Shown: positions 57,101 through 64,000 of the stretch, piece by piece | Layout: each line of letters starts with the position of its first letter | Numbering within the stretch: position 1 is the stretch's first letter | Source: Metellina segmentata | Taxonomy: Eukaryota > Arthropoda > Arachnida > Araneae > Tetragnathidae | Assembly: GCA_947359465.1 (NCBI GenBank) | Contig: OX375872.1 | Coordinates: forward strand, 137,659,432-137,723,431 | Length of the DNA stretch: 64,000 nt | Reading direction: 5' to 3' | Program-made: the position numbers and the translations under genes | Notes under the pieces: model-generated | Seen by the model: the letters and a program-made list of their open reading frames with translations, nothing else | The model's database searches: none | Told to the model about the DNA's origin: nothing

Positions 57101-58989
57101 CTCTTTTCGGTACTGATTGCTCGCCCCTCCTCATTATCTCCTCCCCCTTTGGAACGTGAATTGGACTCCTAATTGTATCAATTATTAAACTCTATCGTCT
57201 ATCTAAATTATTCACCTTATTCATAGTGCATTGTCACTACCTTTAACTTTCCCTTATTTTTAAGTTTACAATCAATAAACTCTTCATTAATTCTGATGTG
57301 AAGGTTCGCAGTTCTCTGCAAGGTAATCCGTAATTGATACGTCCGTTCCGATAGTCGTAATCAAAAAGTTAAATTTTCATTTTGAATATTTAATATTATA
57401 AACGGAAGTGTTTGTCATGTCACTTGTCTGTTTGCTCCTGCGCGCAAAGTACTGACAGTCCGAACGTTTTGCAATTTTTGGGACGCGGCGAATTTTAAAA
57501 TTCAATCTAGAACATTTTAAAATGAATTTGATGAAATGTAATTATTATTATTGAATGCAACAGCATAGAAGATCACAGATTCTAATTTTATTTTTTTCGT
57601 TTCCCTTATCATTTTGCATGGAGGAATGATTTTCTAGCAGACGATAAAAAACAAATAAACTTTTAACTGGAGTTATTTAGTTCTTTTTTCTATCTATTAG
57701 ACCGTTAAAGACAGAGTAAAAATTTCAATGGATTTGAAATCTGCGGAAAATTTCACGCTAAATCAATACCTAAAAATATGTTTTTTTTTTTTAATAAATA
57801 AAAAAATTTAACTGAATATCTTCAAAATTTTCGAAAGAGATTGTGACGTTTAGAGATTTTTAGAGAGAGGAAAGAAAAAACAAAAAAAACATTTTGGTGG
57901 CATTGTTTAGTTCCTTTTTGGAAAATCGGTATCGTTAATGACAGATTGAAAATTTCAACGGATTTGAAATTTGTCACCAGATATATAGATACCTTATACG
58001 TTTGATTTTCTTTTAACAAATCATTTTTCAACTAAATATTTATACTTTTATAAGAAATGGTGACGTCACGTCGAAATCCCATTTGGTTTGCGAAGCAAAC
58101 CAACAAACACCACGGCAACTCCGTTAGGCTGTTATCCAATTTGCGAAGCAAATCATAGTTCACAATATTCATGGATTCACAAATATGGAAATTCGCTGGG
58201 AATTAATACCAAAAGGCTACGAGAATTTCCATTCCATTCGCAAACCAACAGTACGGGCAACGCCATGATGCCTGTTATCCAATAGGCTACGAATTCTCAT
58301 TTCGTTTGTTTATCAAACTGTATTCGTAGCAATCTCCGGGGGTTAGCGAGCAACACCTAATTAGTTAGAACCTGACCCCACGAAAAGAACTGTCACGGGC
58401 AACGCCGTACTGACCACGTACAGTGTGGCTAGTATTCTTTAAAGTTCTTTCAAAATTCGTTGAACTGTCGGCTGATTTCAGTGGCTCATTTGAAATAATT
58501 CCTTCCTTGGCGAATTTAGAAGTGCGCCAAAAAAAAAGCGCCACGGCCGCTAAAAACGTAGACTGAAGCTTTACCAAAAAATTCTACAAAAATATAGCTG
58601 CAAGCAAAAAATATTAATTTAATGCACAAAAAACACATAATTAGTTACACAAATTTAAAACTGTATTCCACAAGTTGTATCCCTGGCCTCACGGCGACGA
58701 GACGCTCCGGCAGCGAAAACCACGGCGGCGGTTTTCGCTGTGTTCGAAAATTACGACGCCAGTGTTCTTTATTCGAATTATAATTTCGGCGAAAACGATT
58801 TATTCGAGTACTTGTTATCGCACATCTATAAATAGGCCACAAACGACAATAGTTACCGTTTTCATAAAATTTTTAAAAATTCCCCGATTTTTGTGAAATT
58901 TGGAAATTTTCCCTGAGAATTCCCTGTTCTTTCCAGAATTAAAAAGTTCCCTGAGAATTCCCTGATTTCCCGGTTCTGTTACCACCCTG
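54102..58989. mobile_element. unit 5 (type B): DNA transposon carrying MITE and LINE
   Basis: Shares T at 57939 (GTTAATGAC) with unit 2. Longer than unit 2 mainly through the A/T-rich LINE tail (TTTATTTATTTTTT-like, 54756-54800). Confidence 0.88.
54756..56564 (-). pseudogene. 5'-truncated LINE copy in unit 5
   Basis: 13-bp duplicates at 54743-54755 and 56565-56577. Same motifs and premature TGA (55342-55340). The tail length differs from other units, as expected for an unstable A-rich tail. Confidence 0.9.
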
Positions 58990-59952
58990 AAATAAGACCA
59001 GTGCTATGGGATAAAACATAACAACCGTACAAAAGATAAAAATCCTACCAGAAATGCATGGGAAGATGCCTGCTGTGTAATAAGTATTTTGAAGATAAGG
59101 AGAACAAGGAAAGAAATGGGTTTGTTGAGTTTTTATATTTCAATTACATAAAACAGATAGGTAAGTATTGGTTCGTACTGGAGCAACAACACAACGGGCT
59201 ATTGACGACCGTGCTGGATCAATACCCTAAGGTTTGGATCTGAGGACAACACCACGTTATTTTGAACACCGCGGGACAGATGGTCTCGCGGTCACGAGGT
59301 TCCTGTGCTGGCTCCGAGGTAAAGGTGAAAGTTAACGGTCGCCACTCGCGCGACTGAATGTTTCAATGTAGAGACTGAAATTTTTTTTTTGGGCAGATTA
59401 AACGGTCTTTGGTTGCATTCGAACTTATTGCCTTTACTCTTTCAACCGGGCACAGCAGCCCTTCCAATTAAAGTTGAAAAAAACAAAAATTTAATACCTA
59501 TATCCTTGCAATAGGACTACGGAGCCCGGTTGGAAGAGTAACGGACTACCAATCAGAGGGTTGCGAGTTCGAATCGAACCATGGACCGTCGTGTACAAAG
59601 GGAGCTGGTGCGCGTTCAATTTGTCGTGGCCTCAAATGTCATCACGTTGGCTTGCCTCGTCAGCTGACTGTGTTTCAAAATCCCGTGGTGTTTTCCTCTA
59701 ATCTTTCCCTATGGGGGTTGATAACGCACCGCCGTCAATAGCCGGGTGTGTGGCTCCAGTTTGACGTTGATTAAATACTTACCACTCGAGTTAATTTGTT
59801 CCACAGAGGCAGGTTGTGCTGGAAAAGAAGAGAAATCTCAGGGTTAATATAACAAGGGTGAAAAGTAAGTATTTTGAAGATAAGGAGAACAAGGAAAGAA
59901 ATGGGTTGGTTGAGGTTTAACTTAATTTAATTACCTAAAACAGATAGGTATA
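58990..59952. repeat. spacer 5: head-to-head SINE pair
   Basis: 963 bp, same layout as spacer 1. Confidence 0.85.
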
Positions 59953-62900
59953 CAGGGTGGCAACAAAATCATCGAAAAAAAGTTCCCTGATATTTCCCTG
60001 ATTTCTATGATAGTGTAACAAAATTTTCCCTGATTTTACAAAAATCTTAAGAAATGTCGGGATCTTCACAAATATCTTGTATTTTTCTCATCAGATATTT
60101 TTTAATTGTTATTGTAAGGGTTGGAACTCTAACAATAGCAATAGAAAAAACTGGGAAAAAAATAAATATATTTTGATTATGAACTTTTCACACCTATCCT
60201 TACATTATCCAAATATACATAAAAATCAAATGCAAATATAATAAAAAATTGGTACAGCTTCAGTCTACATTTAAATCGGTGGCAACGATCTTGGCGCATC
60301 TTCCTAGCAGCGAGTTAGGGCAGGTTAAGGCAACCCATCTGCATTACGATTATTATGGTTTCCATGGCAATCTCGGCAAGCGAAAAGTTAAACCTTTAGG
60401 CCCGATGCACACATCCGGTTTTTCAACGTACGGCGCCGCTGCCGCAAAGCAAATGCGGTCTGAGATACATTAGATCCAATGGAGTAGTGCACACTTGCCT
60501 CCGACGCCACTGCGGCGATGTACGTTCACCGTGTGTGCAATTTGTACCGCAGTTCCCCACGGCGCAGCAGCTCCCGCACACGCTTCTCCGGTCTGAAGTA
60601 ATTTATTTATTTTTTATTTATTTTTTTTTATTTTTTTTTTATTTCTAATGGCAAGAGAAAATGACAATATCTTACAAAACGATTGCAAGAATACAAAACA
60701 GTAAGAGAAAAAAGTCAGTATCTCATCAGCAAGGCTCTAGCACTCCAGTAGCGTCTCACCTCGGAGACCCCACACAGAGCTGGACATCTTTGGATATGGG
60801 ACCTGTCCATAATTTCATCCTTTTTGCAGAGTGGGCATTTAGGACTGTCATAAACGCCAATGCGGTGTAGGTGGTTTGCAAGGCAGTCATGCCCCACTGC
60901 AAGTCTAAATTCTGCGACCGCTCTTTCGCGAGGTTTAATTGAAATTTTTTGGTCTAATAAATTTCTCCAGCTCTTCGAGGAAATACAAGAAGTGAGATTC
61001 GACTTCCATCTAAGTCTCATTTGATTTTTGATGTAGAGTTTTATGGAGTGGAATGAGTAGCTTGTGGTGTGCTGTTCAACTATCCGTGTGCCCTTCTTGG
61101 CCAACATATCTGCCTGCTCGTTACCGAAAATATCACAGTGCCCAGGGAGCCACTGGATAACGATCTGTCGTCCTTCTGCCTTTCATCCCTCAAGGAGCAT
61201 CTGGCATTCTAAGATATCATTTGAGGCAGGCACCTCGTTTGACCCAATAGCCTGAATGGCAGCTTTGGAATCCGACAACAAGACCACTTTGTTGTAGAGA
61301 CGTCTGGGAACAAGTTGCCGCAATGCCACGCAGATGGCCATAACTTCTCCATCAAAGGCGGTTTTTTGTTTCCCGACAGGGACATAGAAGGAGAAAATGG
61401 AGGAATAAATTCCTGCTCCAACATTTGGTGAACATTCAGTAAAGGAGCCGTCGGTGTAGACGTGTAACCATTGAGGCTCTGGATAGAGGGTGTGGATGGT
61501 CTCAAGGGCTAAAATCTTCAAGCTCTCTGGAGGGAGCTGGCTCTTAAGGATAGGCTGGGCAAGATTCAGGTTAATAATTGTCTCAACGCGATTCAAGGGA
61601 TTACGAGGATTTAAAAATCCCTGAACAATTCCTTCATCAATTTCCAGATCTTCTCTTAAATCGAGAGCTTTCTGAAGAAAGCCTCGTTGTGTCTTCAGTT
61701 GTCTCTGTCCATTCTCATACTGGTCCCAAAAGGGCACTTCAATTCTGATTAACTTTTCATACAACACGAGAGCTCTCTCCTCAATAATCTCCTGAATGGG
61801 TCTGTTATTTGTCAAAAGTAGCATAGAGTCAATTGGGGTGGTCTTTACCGCACCAACAATCAACCTGAGGGCCTGGTTTTGAAGTAACTCCAGCCTTTCA
61901 ATCAGGCTCTTTGGGGCAGTTACCAAAACTTCACAACAATAAGTAATAACAGGCAAAATGAATGCTTTATATGTGTTTTCCAAGGTTGTTCGTGCGCATC
62001 CCCAAAGACAGCCAGCCAAACGTTTAAGAATATGTAGACGCCGTTCTACCTTCTCAACTATACTTTCGATTTGTAATTTCCAACTTAACTTATTGTCAAA
62101 GGTTACTCCTAAGTAAGTAAATTTGTCCGTATTAGACAGTTCATCATTTCTGTAAACCAACTTTGGCCGGATATTCTGGTGCATCAGTGAAAAAGTCTGC
62201 ACCGCAGACTTCTCAATATTCACGGCCATGTTGTTTTCTTCGCACCACTTGTAAAGAACCTCAAGTGCTCTGTTCAAGAACCTCTCTATCTCGGACTTTG
62301 CGTTCGTTTTAGCAACTTGTGTCCAAATAACCAAGTCATCTGCATAGAGAAGGCACTCCACTCCAACTGTTCTCAAAGCCAAGATAAGATCGTTGATGTA
62401 AACATTGAAGTAATTTATAAATGGTTGATCCACAGTAACGTCTATTTTGTTTCAAAACATACTTTTTTTACACTAAGTTAGCGAAATAAACACGTTTTCT
62501 TCGATAGAATATTTATCGCAAATGGCGCGAGATGAGTACTTGCGTCATTTCACTGTTATGTGTGCATAGTTGGGCTTCGGTGCCACATGTTGAAAAAACG
62601 GATGTGTTCACCGGGCCTTAGACTACGGCCGGTACAGCAGTTGTGCCATGATCGCGCCAAGGAAGAATTTAGACAACGACCAGTACATCAGTTGTACCTT
62701 AAAAGTTATAAGAATCGCGCCAAGAAATAATTTAGACTACGGCAGTCACAGAAGTTGTACATTAAAAGTTACAAGAATCGCGCCAAGATAGAATCGCGTT
62801 TGTTATATCAATAGTCGTAATTGCTGAGTCTCCTGGACCCACCACACTGACATTTTTTTTTCACTCCTCCCATCCTTATCACCAAACTCCTAAATCATCA

Positions 62901-64000
62901 CCAAACTCCTAAATCACCACCACAGCTCATGCATTTTGCCACTCTTTTCGGTACTGATTGCTCGCCCCTCCTCATTATCTCCTCCCCCTTTGGAACGTGA
63001 ATTGGACTCCTAATTGTATCAATTATTAAACTCTATCGTCTATCTAAATTATTCACCTTATTCATAGTGCATTGTCACTACCTTTAACTTTCCCTTATTT
63101 TTAAGTTTACAATCAATAAACTCTTCATTAATTCTGATGTGAAGGTTCGCAGTTCTCTGCAAGGTAATCCGTAATTGATACGTCCGTTCCGATAGTCGTA
63201 ATCAAAAAGTTAAATTTTCATTTTGAATATTTAATATTATAAACGGAAGTGTTTGTCATGTCACTTGTCTGTTTGCTCCTGCGCGCAAAGTACTGACAGT
63301 CCGAACGTTTTGCAATTTTTGGGACGCGGCGAATTTTAAAATTCAATCTAGAACATTTTAAAATGAATTTGATGAAATGTAATTATTATTATTGAATGCA
63401 ACAGCATAGAAGATCACAGATTCTAATTTTATTTTTTTCGTTTCCCTTATCATTTTGCATGGAGGAATGATTTTCTAGCAGACGATAAAAAACAAATAAA
63501 CTTTTAACTGGAGTTATTTAGTTCTTTTTTCTATCTATTAGACCGTTAAAGACAGAGTAAAAATTTCAATGGATTTGAAATCTGCGGAAAATTTCACGCT
63601 AGATCAATACCTAAAAATATGTTTTTTTTTTAATAAATAAAAAAATTTAACTGAATATCTTCAAAATTTTCGAAAGAGATTGTGACGTTTAGAGATTTTT
63701 AGAGAGAGGAAAGAAAAAACAAAAAAAACATTTTGGTGGCATTGTTTAGTTCCTTTTTGGAAAATCGGTATCGTTAAAGACAGATTGAAAATTTCAACGG
63801 ATTTGAAATTTGTCACCAGATATATAGATACCTTATACGTTTGATTTTCTTTTAACAAATCATTTTTCAACTAAATATTTATACTTTTATAAGAAATGGT
63901 GACGTCACGTCGAAATCCCATTTGGTTTGCGAAGCAAACCAACAAACACCACGGCAACTCCGTTAGGCTGTTATCCAATTTGCGAAGCAAATCATAGTTC
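59953..64000. mobile_element. unit 6 (type C): DNA transposon carrying MITE and LINE, cut by window end
   Basis: Shares A at 62679 (ACGACCAG) and GCTAGATCAAT (near 63601) with unit 3. The window ends inside the hairpin-rich segment, about 1.6 kb before the expected right end. Confidence 0.88.
60607..62405 (-). pseudogene. 5'-truncated LINE copy in unit 6
   Basis: 13-bp duplicates at 60594-60606 and 62406-62418. Same premature TGA (61183-61181). One private synonymous change near 62043 (AGG to CGG, Arg). Confidence 0.9.

Larger units (their letters stand above)
26631..64000. repeat. macrosatellite: tandem array of ~5.84-kb transposon-derived units
   Basis: CAGGGTGG unit starts occur at 26631, 30768, 36590, 42435, 48279, 54102 and 59953. 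The complete LINE-bearing units are 5822, 5845, 5844, 5823 and 5851 bp. They look nearly identical by eye, differing by scattered single bases, homopolymer lengths and a 21-bp indel. Each unit holds, in order: DNA transposon left end, Harbinger-like MITE interrupted by a LINE, a 63-bp minisatellite, transposon right part, and a spacer with two SINEs. Unit 0 lacks the LINE. The array continues past the right edge. Confidence 0.95.

Noticed and set aside
26631..64000. CRISPR array or rDNA/histone cluster as the cause of the tandem pattern
   Set aside because: The repeat is kilobases long, with no short direct-repeat/spacer pattern and no rRNA or histone sequence; contents are transposons.

Overview
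The window is eukaryotic genomic DNA: AT-rich, intron-bearing, and dominated by transposable elements. Mariner, pogo, hAT and PIF/Harbinger-like elements, tRNA-derived SINEs, a Ty3/Gypsy remnant and an RNase H-bearing non-LTR retrotransposon together point to an arthropod. An arachnid such as a spider is plausible, but the sequence alone does not prove it. No bacterial, organellar or rRNA genes were seen.

Positions 1-26630 are ordinary gene-poor DNA holding one well-supported host gene. It is a minus-strand, three-exon gene (14306 to 3261) whose splice phases join exactly into a 140-residue protein with a ubiquitin-like fold and a C-terminal membrane helix. Its start codon lies 368 bp from an ATG-gtaagt on the plus strand, so 14307-14673 looks like a bidirectional promoter. 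The introns and flanks hold a Ty3/Gypsy pol remnant (1365-2766), a mariner with 26-bp TIRs (5738-7076), a pogo-like element with TA target duplications (7368-9402), a hAT-like C-terminal relic (17955-18560), a 914-bp hAT element (19255-20168), a Harbinger-like MITE (20285-20683), a second mariner (24896-26206), five SINE pieces (14.9-23.5 kb) and four copies of another dispersed repeat.

Positions 26631-64000 are a tandem array of one ~5.84-kb unit: one variant unit (0), five complete units and a sixth cut by the window end. Each unit is a CAGGGTGG-ended DNA transposon plus a ~963-bp spacer. Inside the transposon sits a ~407-bp Harbinger-like MITE, and inside the MITE sits a 5'-truncated LINE with a 13-bp target-site duplication. 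The spacer holds two tRNA-derived SINEs head to head between ~85-bp direct repeats. Unit 0 has the empty LINE site, so the insertion history can be read directly. Diagnostic variants recur every third unit (A-B-C-A-B-C), which gives a ~17.51-kb higher-order repeat.

The array does not look like a working gene system. All LINE copies carry the same premature stop and lack the start of the reverse transcriptase. It looks like a young, homogenised macrosatellite built from nested transposons, and is the most unusual structure here.
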